This document shows positions 34,286-43,194 of a stretch of 64,000 bases of DNA, piece by piece. Source of the DNA: Bacteroidota bacterium. Its GTDB lineage: Bacteria > Bacteroidota > Bacteroidia > Sphingobacteriales > Sphingobacteriaceae. A program made the translations under genes and the position numbers. Position 1 is the stretch's first letter, and each line of letters starts with the position of its first letter. The notes beneath the pieces were generated by a model, which saw nothing but the letters and a program-made list of their open reading frames with translations, made no database searches and was not told where the DNA came from. Location of the stretch: assembly GCA_023450085.1 (NCBI GenBank), contig JAEXHI010000027.1, positions 1 to 64,000 on the forward strand. The letters are read 5' to 3'.

Positions 34286-36646
34286 TTATTCGCTAACATC
34301 CACTTTTTCAACGTCGTAATTTACACCAACCCTTAGAGCCTTCAAACCACTTACTCCTTGCAACTCCTCCAGATCAAGCATTTCTAAATCTGCATTCAAA
34401 TGCCCTTGCTCCTGTAGATAATTGATATAAGCCATGTACTCATTTGCTTCGAAGGTGTTGTAATAAATCATAGCGATTTTACCTGGTTGGGTTAACCTTT
34501 CATCCTTATCCTTGATTTTTACTTTGTCTATTCGCTTTTTAATTACCTCATAGCGAATGTTGTAGGTCCCTTCTACATCAAAGCGACGCTCATCATTCCT
34601 GAAGCTAATGTCTATAGGATTGGAATGGATGAAAATAAGTTGGGTAGTTAACAATGGTTTTTCCATCTTGTCTACCAAACGGTTGGTTAAACGTGCAATT
34701 TCCACCATTGACTGCAACTGCCAAAGTCGCATATTTTTAAGAAAAAGCATATCAAACGGGATATCTGGTGCAATTTCCTGTCCTATATAAATATCGTATT
34801 CTACCCCATCGGTACGGAATTTCGCGAAATAAAACGGAAAGGTTTTCTGCAATTCCTCTTGGGCGCTTTCCAAATACTCTCCTACCGAGGCATTAATAAA
34901 CTGCATAGACGTTTCCAAAGTTCTTCGATTTTCAAAAGCTTCGCCAGTATCTGGATTGATGCTATCAAAATAATCATCTACAATAACCTTGGTTGAAGGA
35001 TGGTTTTTCTCTACATGCTTCAACACTGGATAAACCTCAAACTCTAAAAATTCATTCAAAGAATCTTCCTCGCTCGAACTGATAAAAGCTTCTGTCCTTT
35101 GTATCCAGTTTTTACAACTATAAAGGATCTTATCAATCAAATCAAGTTTCACTGTTTTCTTTAAGGCAACTAACGATTCGCTCAACTTGTCCAATTGCAG
35201 CTTTAAATCTTCTTTTAAGGCTTGGTTTCGTTCAATGGTCGAATTTCGAATATCAATAGCACCAAATAATGGATATAGATTTTTGAAGGTAACGGTTTCA
35301 ATATCCTGCGCATTTTTGTTGCCTTTATTTTTCTTGATGAACTCCCAAACCTGTTCATTAAACTTCCACTGTACCGAAGGCTGTAAGGCAGTAAATTTAT
35401 CCATCAGCACTTCATCCATCTTGGCATTAAACTCTTCTATACGATACTGGAAAAGCTGTCCCAAAAGTGGCATAGCCGAATGCAAACGTGAAAGTAACAT
35501 GTCATCAATCAGCACTTCTTTTTTTGAATAGATTTCCAGTATCCCTACCAACTCTGCATTATAGAAAACAGGCAAAATAGAGTACGATTGGATACCGCTT
35601 TTTCGAATAGCTTCCATAAATGGCGTTTTCTCTATCTGCTCATCTGTAATTTTGTTAAAGAAAATAGGTTGAGGATTATCCTTATATAATTCCAGTTGGT
35701 TATAAAAAACGCTGTCGTCTATACCAAAATGCTTACCCGAATTAATGAGAATACTCGATTCATCATCAACATCCAAAACAGGTTTATCATTTACGGTAAT
35801 CAATGGTAACAAGCCAAACTCTATATCTGCATTGCCTCCCAATGTTCTTAGGGTTTGAATGACGTGTTGGTAGGCTTCGGTTTGATAATTATGGTTCACT
35901 AAAGCCTCTCTAATTCCATCTATAGCATGTTGCAGTGTTACATCAGTTACAGAAATTACGGTAAAGCCATCAAACTTAAAATCGCTCAGCGGCAATACTT
36001 CATTTAAAAGCTCTAAACCTCGTTCGTCATCCACAAAGCCAGAAAACTGCTCAAAATTGAGTAACGGCAATTCTTTTTTATTATAGCTGATATCTACAAA
36101 TTGCGTGTCTACATTTACATTGTAATACTGCGTAAGCCCTGTTTCTGGATTGTTGTAGGCAAAGCGCATTTCGTTATTGGTTAACGCCGAATAATTATAA
36201 TAGCGTTTTAAAATAACGTTATAAATGAACTTGATCTGGTCTTTCTCTTTTTTCTTTTGATATTCTCCACCTGCTTTGCTGTGCTCTTCCACATTTTTCT
36301 GAATGAAATTATAAAGCAAATCGGTACTAAAGAAAATTTGATCTGGAACTGGCGTACTCAAAGCCCAATACAATTCCTTTTCATTGGCCATTAACGGAGT
36401 TAAAATCGTAAAGATGAGTTCCAAGGTCTCTTTATACTGAGCCAAATCCTCAACCATTAGGTTTTTAGCCAACGCTCCTTCATTCTCTATCTTTTCCAGC
36501 AAAAATCTATAGAATTCCTTTTTGATGGTTTCTTCCGTTTTTAATCTCCTTTTCAAATAAGCTACCAATGGCCTAAAAGATAGACTCCACTCTATCTGAC
36601 AGGCAATACATTCGTTCTTATTTATCTTTATAACGTTGGTGTTCAT
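34286..36646 (-). CDS. GAF-domain protein with weak class III cyclase-like motif
   Basis: A 786-residue cytoplasmic protein with no signal or membrane segment. Residues about 240-400 look like a GAF sensor domain (S-Y-S-I-L-P-V-F-Y-N-A-E-L-V-G-I-L-E-I-Y-S). At 457-478, L-Y-P-L-F-G-A-I-D-I-R-N-S-T-I-E-R-N resembles the first metal-binding strand of class III nucleotide cyclases (F-x-D-I-x-G-S-T). The second metal Asp and the substrate-binding residues are not recognisable. A helical region and F-R-T-D-G-V-E-Y-D-I-Y-I-G-Q (about 645) follow. It is the last of five closely packed genes, 3 bp after the metallophosphoesterase fusion. Signal sensing is likely; enzymatic activity is uncertain. Confidence 0.75.
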   Translation of the reverse strand: MNTNVIKINKNECIACQIEWSLSFRPLVAYLKRRLKTEETIKKEFYRFLLEKIENEGALAKNLMVEDLAQYKETLELIFTILTPLMANEKELYWALSTPVPDQIFFSTDLLYNFIQKNVEEHSKAGGEYQKKKEKDQIKFIYNVILKRYYNYSALTNNEMRFAYNNPETGLTQYYNVNVDTQFVDISYNKKELPLLNFEQFSGFVDDERGLELLNEVLPLSDFKFDGFTVISVTDVTLQHAIDGIREALVNHNYQTEAYQHVIQTLRTLGGNADIEFGLLPLITVNDKPVLDVDDESSILINSGKHFGIDDSVFYNQLELYKDNPQPIFFNKITDEQIEKTPFMEAIRKSGIQSYSILPVFYNAELVGILEIYSKKEVLIDDMLLSRLHSAMPLLGQLFQYRIEEFNAKMDEVLMDKFTALQPSVQWKFNEQVWEFIKKNKGNKNAQDIETVTFKNLYPLFGAIDIRNSTIERNQALKEDLKLQLDKLSESLVALKKTVKLDLIDKILYSCKNWIQRTEAFISSSEEDSLNEFLEFEVYPVLKHVEKNHPSTKVIVDDYFDSINPDTGEAFENRRTLETSMQFINASVGEYLESAQEELQKTFPFYFAKFRTDGVEYDIYIGQEIAPDIPFDMLFLKNMRLWQLQSMVEIARLTNRLVDKMEKPLLTTQLIFIHSNPIDISFRNDERRFDVEGTYNIRYEVIKKRIDKVKIKDKDERLTQPGKIAMIYYNTFEANEYMAYINYLQEQGHLNADLEMLDLEELQGVSGLKALRVGVNYDVEKVDVSE

Positions 36647-36649
36647 TAC

Positions 36650-39600
36650 TTAAAATCTAAAATTCATTGAAAATTGAGGATACCAACCCTCTTTTGAATA
36701 AGCGGCAATTATTCTTAAAATGGTTAACTGTGCGGGGGAGAAATACAAACCACCCCCAACGCCATGGTGCCAATTATCGGAAGAATCTCTTCTTTCCCAT
36801 ACCCTTCCCACGTCATACAAGCCCATTAGCCCTACTTGGCCTGGCAATACGTAACTGATAAAATCACCTAGTTTTAGCCTTAGCTCCAAATTGTTGTAAA
36901 AACTATGCTTGCCTGCAAAACGATATTGTCTATAGCCTAACAAGGTTCCTTCGCCTCCCAAATAGGCATATTGATAAAATGCCGGATTACCTACCGTTAC
37001 TGCCCCGCCAAATCTGTTTGCCAATACCAAATTGGCACGTCCATCTAAGTTTTTATATAAGGCAATAGAACCGTTAAACTGCGCAAATGATCTTGCAGCA
37101 CTACTGATTCCTTGATAGCCTAACAATTTAAAATCGATATAACTACCCAAAGTTGGTAGCATTTCGTTATCTCTGGTATTATTAATAAAGTTAACGAACG
37201 CTCCCGCATAAAGTTTTTCACGGTCAATCACAAAGCGATCCGAGGAATTTAGCTCTGAAACATTATTGATGAATTTATTTTGGTTATCGTCTTTATCAAA
37301 AGTATAAAATTGAAAGCTTGGCCCTATGCTAAAGGTAGATTTCGGTCTACGCCAACGCAAACTAGTTTCCAACTGAATCAAGTTCATTCGGGTACGGTAA
37401 TACCTGATATTTTGATCAAAGGATGTTTCGTTCCCTACACCAAAAAAGTTTCGGGTATTATCTGGAGCCTGCACACTGGCATGCACCACCACATCGGCAT
37501 TGCCTATGGCTTTCAACCAATCGCCCGTATATTTAAACCTAATGGCCGAAGTAGCAAAGGCATACAACAAGCTAAAAGATTGCGAATTTCCGTAAGGCTG
37601 TTTTCTAAATCCTGGATTAGTGATGTTCATGAAAGCGCCTAAAGAGACCCCATCATCCACGTTAAAACCTATATTAGGATATAGCGAAGTTCTGCTATAC
37701 AAGTCTTTCCCTAAATAAGTAGCATTTCCTGTATCAGTAGAAAGTTTAGTGCGAAGCTTGTGAACAGCATCTCCTTCAAATACATTTTCATCCTTAAGAC
37801 CAAACAAACGAACAGATTGGCGAGAAGCGCTAACATTGTACACTTTTTTCCCATGCCCAGCAATAATTTTCAAAGTAATGGGCGAAGTTTTATTATCAAG
37901 ATATACGCTGTCATTTCCGTCTCTCATGTATAAGCGGATTTGTTTTGTGATTTTAGGATCGAAAACGCGGCTGAAAGTTACATCTTTTACATTCCCAGAC
38001 TTGTTGATTTTGTACAGTTCTACTTTCAAATGACCATTCTCCAAGCCTTGAATCTCTGCTTTTTCGTTTTTATGGCTCGCCTGTACATCTACAATACGGT
38101 TAAAGAAATGATAATATTCGTTCATCACCTTTGGAATACTAGCTCTACGCTGTTTAAGTTGTGCCATAAACTGGTTGTGCCTCAAGGCATAGCTTTCCTT
38201 AGGCAATCTTTTTAAAGCTTCTTCGAAAACTTCATCGGTAAAACGATCACAAAACGCCTTCACCTCTTTATCCCATTGCTCCTCGGTATATTGCGACAAC
38301 AGCTTGCTATTCATTGCCCTACCTTCCCACAAAAACCAATTCCCGTCTTTCAAATCTTTCTCTATGCCCTGCATCATGGGCAATAAATCTGATTTTTGCG
38401 CAAAGCGTTGAATCTTACCATCGGCTCTAAAAAACACTTGGTCGCGATCTCTAGGAATGGCAATATATTTCAAACCTTTTTTGGTGCTGTCGGCTTTCCA
38501 ACGCCATTGATCTTCGTGCCTATCCCAATCGCCTAACAACACATCCAAAGCCTTTGCTCTCAAATACAACTTGGCGTCGTAGGTATTATCGTTGTCCTTA
38601 TCCAGCTTTTTAAACATTTTGGCCGTGTTATCCGAAGGACCAAGTGGATTTCTTTCTTCCAACAAGCATATCGTGTTTTCGAACAATGGCGCATAATCGC
38701 CCAAATTTTGATCTGGAGAAACCAAACCGATGATAGGATTACTATGTGGCACTCCCGCAGCTTTAGCCAAAACAGGCACCACCAATGCCGTAAATGGATG
38801 TTGTGAAGCCATGTTATCACGCATTACATCTTTGGCAAAAGTGTTTCTCAATCCTTGGGGCAACAATACTTCTGGATATTTCTCTACACTACGCAACACA
38901 TATTCCTTACCATTTTTATCCGCCAATCGCAATGAGCGAGATTGGTTTCCACCACCCAATTGCGTTGGCTTTAAACCACCGCTAATTTCCGAAATACGGA
39001 TAACGGGCAATTTAGTATCCGTAGCGTAATCTTTCCGATAGTTGTCACCAAATAAATAGCGATGAAACCTGCTCACACTGTCAAATGATGGCTTTACTTT
39101 AACCATCATGCTATCGGCAGTAATCACTTTAGCCACTTTTAACGGAGTGTTTTCCACTTTTTGGAAAGCTTGCGTATAGCTAAAAACCTTGTTCACTCCG
39201 GTTTCGCTAAAAGTATAATACTCGTAGCGCATGTCGTTGTTCATCAATTGGTCGGCTACTACATAGCCATTTTCGAAACTATGGAACAAAGAATTTTTTC
39301 CTAGCTTATTGGGCGAGTGTTTTGCCCCTGCCCCACTTACAATCTGCAATTGTTTGCTTTTGATCAACTGCAAACCATGTTCATGTCCGGCAGCGTAAAC
39401 CACATTAGGCACATCGCCAAAAACGCCATTCACTTTGTCAATCATTTCCTTATACAAGGGATGTTTCATATCCTCTGGACTTAAAAACGTTGTTCTTAAA
39501 AAAGGGTAAAGAGAACCGATAATGGGCAAAGGGATATATAAATTCTTATTGAGTGAAGTAAGTGGAAAAAGGTGATTTTTAAACGTAAAGTAACCGCCAT

Positions 39601-40240
39601 GTGCACCATAACTTTGGAAAGGATGGTGGGAAGCAAGAATGATCATTTTATCTTTGTTTTGATCAAAGAGCTCTCGCATCCTCATCACCACTTCTTCCTT
39701 ACTGTTGCACTCGCAATCTGGATTAGCTTTATCGTAAGGGAAAAGCCACCATTCACTATCATAAGCAATAATGGTCAATTTATCGGTAAGGTTAATGGCT
39801 ACAGGATTAGGACAGCCATTATCAGGAATAAGCTTGAGCAAGGGATCATTAAAAGAAGCTAAATATTGTCCCTGTGCCTGAATTTTCGCTAAACCATCAG
39901 GCCCAGACTTGTCCCAATCATGATTACCTGGCACAAAATAAACCGCAGCGCCATTGGCTCGCATGGGCTCAAATTGCGATTTTAAAATCTGTTCGGTTTC
40001 TTTAATATTGTTGCTCCCAGGCAAGGCCATTCCTGTGGGATAAATATTGTCTCCCAAGAAAAGGGTGGTTGTTTTTCCTTTAATAACATGATTGGCCGCA
40101 CTTTTTAAAGATTCCAATTGGCCAGTATTCATTTCTCCAGCATCGCCAATTAAAATGACACGGTATTTCACTTCTTGCTGTGCAAATACAAACAAGTTAG
40201 TTAAGGTAAATAGAACGATTAGCGTAATTTTTTTAAGCAT
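36650..40240 (-). CDS. Metallophosphoesterase / kinase-like / Omp85-type barrel fusion
   Basis: A 1196-residue outer-membrane protein with signal peptide ending V-F-A (20). Residues 25-340 are a calcineurin-like phosphoesterase: G-D-A-G (D33), G-D-N-I-Y (D64), G-N-H-D-W-D (N106, H107), H-H-P-F (H205), G-H-E-H-G (H286, H288). Residues about 415-640 look like an atypical kinase: G-G-G-N-Q-S-R-S, Y-V-L-R-S-V-E-K, then G-D-W-D-R-H-E-D-Q-W (570-579) and P-R-D-R-D-Q-V-F-F (596-604), similar to catalytic and metal loops of HipA/Fam20-type kinases. From about 870 a BamA/TamA-like beta-barrel runs to the terminal aromatic F-R-F. Predicted to hydrolyse or transfer phosphate at the envelope. Kinase identity is inferred from motifs only. 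Confidence 0.85.
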   Translation of the reverse strand: MLKKITLIVLFTLTNLFVFAQQEVKYRVILIGDAGEMNTGQLESLKSAANHVIKGKTTTLFLGDNIYPTGMALPGSNNIKETEQILKSQFEPMRANGAAVYFVPGNHDWDKSGPDGLAKIQAQGQYLASFNDPLLKLIPDNGCPNPVAINLTDKLTIIAYDSEWWLFPYDKANPDCECNSKEEVVMRMRELFDQNKDKMIILASHHPFQSYGAHGGYFTFKNHLFPLTSLNKNLYIPLPIIGSLYPFLRTTFLSPEDMKHPLYKEMIDKVNGVFGDVPNVVYAAGHEHGLQLIKSKQLQIVSGAGAKHSPNKLGKNSLFHSFENGYVVADQLMNNDMRYEYYTFSETGVNKVFSYTQAFQKVENTPLKVAKVITADSMMVKVKPSFDSVSRFHRYLFGDNYRKDYATDTKLPVIRISEISGGLKPTQLGGGNQSRSLRLADKNGKEYVLRSVEKYPEVLLPQGLRNTFAKDVMRDNMASQHPFTALVVPVLAKAAGVPHSNPIIGLVSPDQNLGDYAPLFENTICLLEERNPLGPSDNTAKMFKKLDKDNDNTYDAKLYLRAKALDVLLGDWDRHEDQWRWKADSTKKGLKYIAIPRDRDQVFFRADGKIQRFAQKSDLLPMMQGIEKDLKDGNWFLWEGRAMNSKLLSQYTEEQWDKEVKAFCDRFTDEVFEEALKRLPKESYALRHNQFMAQLKQRRASIPKVMNEYYHFFNRIVDVQASHKNEKAEIQGLENGHLKVELYKINKSGNVKDVTFSRVFDPKITKQIRLYMRDGNDSVYLDNKTSPITLKIIAGHGKKVYNVSASRQSVRLFGLKDENVFEGDAVHKLRTKLSTDTGNATYLGKDLYSRTSLYPNIGFNVDDGVSLGAFMNITNPGFRKQPYGNSQSFSLLYAFATSAIRFKYTGDWLKAIGNADVVVHASVQAPDNTRNFFGVGNETSFDQNIRYYRTRMNLIQLETSLRWRRPKSTFSIGPSFQFYTFDKDDNQNKFINNVSELNSSDRFVIDREKLYAGAFVNFINNTRDNEMLPTLGSYIDFKLLGYQGISSAARSFAQFNGSIALYKNLDGRANLVLANRFGGAVTVGNPAFYQYAYLGGEGTLLGYRQYRFAGKHSFYNNLELRLKLGDFISYVLPGQVGLMGLYDVGRVWERRDSSDNWHHGVGGGLYFSPAQLTILRIIAAYSKEGWYPQFSMNFRF

Positions 40241-40243
40241 AAG

Positions 40244-41143
40244 CTACTTTTTAGTTCCTTTATAATCAAATCTCAAAATATTTCCATACTGCGTATCGCT
40301 ACCCTCGTTGGAGATAAATAAGTTCCCTTTTTTATCAAAAGCAATTCCCTCTGGTTGGTTAAACGTATTGGAACTTAAATGATAAGCCGCTTTAATTTTC
40401 CAATGTTGATCGGCCACTACCAGTGCTTTATTAATGGCCGAAACGATGTACCATTCTTTGGTGATGGGATGTTGCGCCAAAGCCGAAGGATGAAATGTTC
40501 CCTTTTTACGTCCAGTTAGCTTCTCAAGATTACTGGCGTCTACATTAAAATTGCTAGCCAGTGTAAAACGGCCATCACTTTGCATGTTTAAGATAAAACC
40601 ACTGGTGTTTTTCGAACCTTTATCTTGTTTGCATTCTTTACATAATACGTAAAGCTGACCACTATTAGGGTTGGCATAGATCGCTTCATATTCGCCTTTG
40701 GGCAAAAGCGATTTGGTTTCTACCACGTTTGACGCTTGTTCTTTTTGGGTCTCCGTAATTGGGAAAGCGTACAAATCGCCATTACTTTTAAGCACGATGA
40801 CTTTGTTTTTGGCAATAGCGATGTCCTCATAATCGCCATTTTTGGCAAACTTGGTAGAAGTATGTTTTTTTGAACCCAAAGGAAACACAAACACCCTACC
40901 TTCTTCGTCTTGCTCGGCATAAACTGTTGCATTATTTCCATTTAAAAAAGCAATGCCTGATATCTCCTGCAACACATCTGGCATGTTGTACTTTTGTGGG
41001 GCAGCCAAATTGTAACCAGGGGGATTAGCATTCTTTTTTGCTTTTTCCTGAGCGCAAGAAAATAGCGTGATGGTACAACCAAAGCCGCAGCTAAGTACTA
41101 AAAACAAAAATTTGTGATATCTTTTGATGGCGTAATTATTCAT
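40244..41143 (-). CDS. SdiA-regulated-like beta-propeller lipoprotein
   Basis: A 299-residue exported protein. The hydrophobic stretch 12-29 ends T-L-F-S-C-A-Q, a lipobox with the lipidated Cys at 30. The mature part has propeller-like blades: L-Q-E-I-S-G-I-A-F, G-D-Y-E-D-I-A-I, G-E-Y-E-A-I-Y-A-N-P, F-N-Q-P-E-G-I-A-F-D-K-K-G-N-L-F-I-S-N-E-G. This pattern matches the SdiA-regulated / phytase-like propeller group. No enzymatic site is proven. It lies 2 bp after ppk1 and 3 bp before the phosphoesterase fusion, so a role in phosphate or phytate-like substrate handling is suggested by context. Confidence 0.8.
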   Translation of the reverse strand: MNNYAIKRYHKFLFLVLSCGFGCTITLFSCAQEKAKKNANPPGYNLAAPQKYNMPDVLQEISGIAFLNGNNATVYAEQDEEGRVFVFPLGSKKHTSTKFAKNGDYEDIAIAKNKVIVLKSNGDLYAFPITETQKEQASNVVETKSLLPKGEYEAIYANPNSGQLYVLCKECKQDKGSKNTSGFILNMQSDGRFTLASNFNVDASNLEKLTGRKKGTFHPSALAQHPITKEWYIVSAINKALVVADQHWKIKAAYHLSSNTFNQPEGIAFDKKGNLFISNEGSDTQYGNILRFDYKGTKK

Positions 41144-41145
41144 GG

Positions 41146-43194
41146 CTATGCTTTGTTTTTTAAATATTGATATATGGCGTATTGCGACTGAATCAGCTCT
41201 CCTTCTGCAGGAACTGGAATGTTATTCATTTCTTCGTCGATAAACACCGCTTGTACGTTGTCTTTCAGCTGTAGTGATAACATTTCCTTAAGCTCTGCCT
41301 TAATCGCGGTATTGTAGATAGGGAAACAAACTTCAATTCTGCGGTAAATGTTCCTACTCATCCAATCTGCAGAACCTAGGAACATTTCTTCATTGCCGTT
41401 ATTGTGAAACAAAAAGATTCTACCGTGTTCCAAATAACGGTCAACAATTCGCCTGATCGTGATGTTTTCCATGGGCACCAATCTGCAAATCCCTCTAATG
41501 ATCAGGTTGATCTTCACTCCTGCACTAGCCGCTTCATAAAGTTTATTAATCATCACCGCTTCCTCGAGGTTGTTCAATTTAATGGTGATTGCTGCTACTT
41601 GCCCCAAATTGGCAAATTCAATTTCACGCTGTATAAGCTCCAAAAATTTGGTTTGCAGGTTAAATTGTGCTACCAATAAATGATTGAACTTAATCAAATC
41701 AGGGTTCGATGGTTTTTCACGTCTGGCCAAAAACAAAAACAGCAATTCTAATTCACGTAACATGCCTTGGTGTGCCGTCATTAAAATATGATCGGTATAA
41801 AAATTGGCAGTGGTTTCGTTAAAGTTTCCTGTAGCGAATAAGCCCGTATACTGTACCCTAATTCCCTGCTGACGTTTTACCAAAGCTACTTTCGCATGTA
41901 CCTTTAAAGCGGTAACACTGTAAATAATTTCTACCCCAGCAGCCTTCATTTTCTTCGCCCACTTGATGTTATTAGCTTCGTCAAAACGTGCTTTCAGTTC
42001 TACCAACACGGTTACTTTTTTACCGTTTTTTGCAGCGCTAATCAGGGCGTTTACAATTTTCGAATCGTTGGCAACCCGATATAAAGTGGTATAAATTTCC
42101 GTAGTTAACTCATCTGTTGCCGCTTCATTGAAAAAGCGCAATACACTGTCATATGATTGATATGGTGGATTAATGAGCAGATCTTGTGCTACAATTTGCT
42201 GGTGCAGCGTAATGTCTTTTCTAAAAGCTGGGTAAACTACTTTAGGCCATTTCTCATTGCTCAATTTGGTGTCTTTAATAGGAAAGCTACCCAAATCCTT
42301 CAAATTATGATACCTACCCCCTTCAACTACATTGGCATGTCCAATATTTAATTGTTGTACCAAAAGCATTAAGGTTGATTGCGGAATATTTGGTTCATGC
42401 AAAAATCTCGTGGCCAAACCTAAATCACGTTTTTGGATCTGCTTTTCAATCAAATCAGCAATGTCTACATTATACTCGTCTTCCAATTCCATTTCGGCAT
42501 TACGAGTAATCTTAAAGCTGTAACAACCTTTAATTTGTTTGTTTTTAAACAGCAATGGAAGATTTCGACGAATAATATCATCAATGAACAGTACATATTT
42601 TTGACCATCAATAGTAGTTTCGTAAAAACGGGAAAGCTCATTGGATGGTATATTCACTACATAACTGACCATCTTTCCTTCAGTTTCAGCATTCACCAAA
42701 AAATAGAGTTCGTTATTATTGGGAAAAAACTCAGTTTTAGGATTTGATATTTCAACTGGCTGAAGAAACGCCAAAATATTGCTTAAGAAATAATTGCTCA
42801 ATTCATCATCCAAGACATCAGGAACCGTTTCATTATAAACAAAATGAACCCCGTGGGATTTTAATTGTGGCAATATGATACTTTTTAAAATAGTCCCAAA
42901 TAATTCCTGTTGCTGAAAAATTGTCTCGGTAGCCTGCTTCAATAAATTATCTTGCTGCTGGATATCATTATCTTGCTTTTTACTGAGCTTTTTTAATGCT
43001 TGCAAAACAGGCATGCGCACCCTATAAAATTCGTCTAAATTAGAGGAATAGATAGATAGGAATTTGATTTTTTCCAAAAGTGGCGTAGCTTTTCTTTCTG
43101 CTTCTGCCAAAACACGCCCATTAAAGGAAATCCAACTTAAATCCCTATCAAACATGGTAGCGACCACATCAAGCATATGACTAGAATTTACCAT
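41146..43194 (-). CDS. ppk1: Polyphosphate kinase 1
   Basis: A 682-residue PPK1, which reversibly moves the terminal phosphate of ATP onto inorganic polyphosphate. F-D-R-D-L-S-W-I-S-F-N (15-25) and S-S-N-L-D-E-F-Y-R-V-R (50-60) are the N-domain hallmarks. The catalytic histidine lies in L-K-V-H-A-K-V-A-L (His433), and later blocks I-R-G-I-C-R-L-V-P and S-A-D-W-M-S-R-N complete the two C-terminal phospholipase-D-like domains. The length is normal. The first ATG (43194) overlaps the HD-PycTM gene by 14 bp; in-frame ATGs at 43176 and 43155 are alternatives. Second gene of the five-gene cluster. Confidence 0.95.
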   Translation of the reverse strand: MVNSSHMLDVVATMFDRDLSWISFNGRVLAEAERKATPLLEKIKFLSIYSSNLDEFYRVRMPVLQALKKLSKKQDNDIQQQDNLLKQATETIFQQQELFGTILKSIILPQLKSHGVHFVYNETVPDVLDDELSNYFLSNILAFLQPVEISNPKTEFFPNNNELYFLVNAETEGKMVSYVVNIPSNELSRFYETTIDGQKYVLFIDDIIRRNLPLLFKNKQIKGCYSFKITRNAEMELEDEYNVDIADLIEKQIQKRDLGLATRFLHEPNIPQSTLMLLVQQLNIGHANVVEGGRYHNLKDLGSFPIKDTKLSNEKWPKVVYPAFRKDITLHQQIVAQDLLINPPYQSYDSVLRFFNEAATDELTTEIYTTLYRVANDSKIVNALISAAKNGKKVTVLVELKARFDEANNIKWAKKMKAAGVEIIYSVTALKVHAKVALVKRQQGIRVQYTGLFATGNFNETTANFYTDHILMTAHQGMLRELELLFLFLARREKPSNPDLIKFNHLLVAQFNLQTKFLELIQREIEFANLGQVAAITIKLNNLEEAVMINKLYEAASAGVKINLIIRGICRLVPMENITIRRIVDRYLEHGRIFLFHNNGNEEMFLGSADWMSRNIYRRIEVCFPIYNTAIKAELKEMLSLQLKDNVQAVFIDEEMNNIPVPAEGELIQSQYAIYQYLKNKA

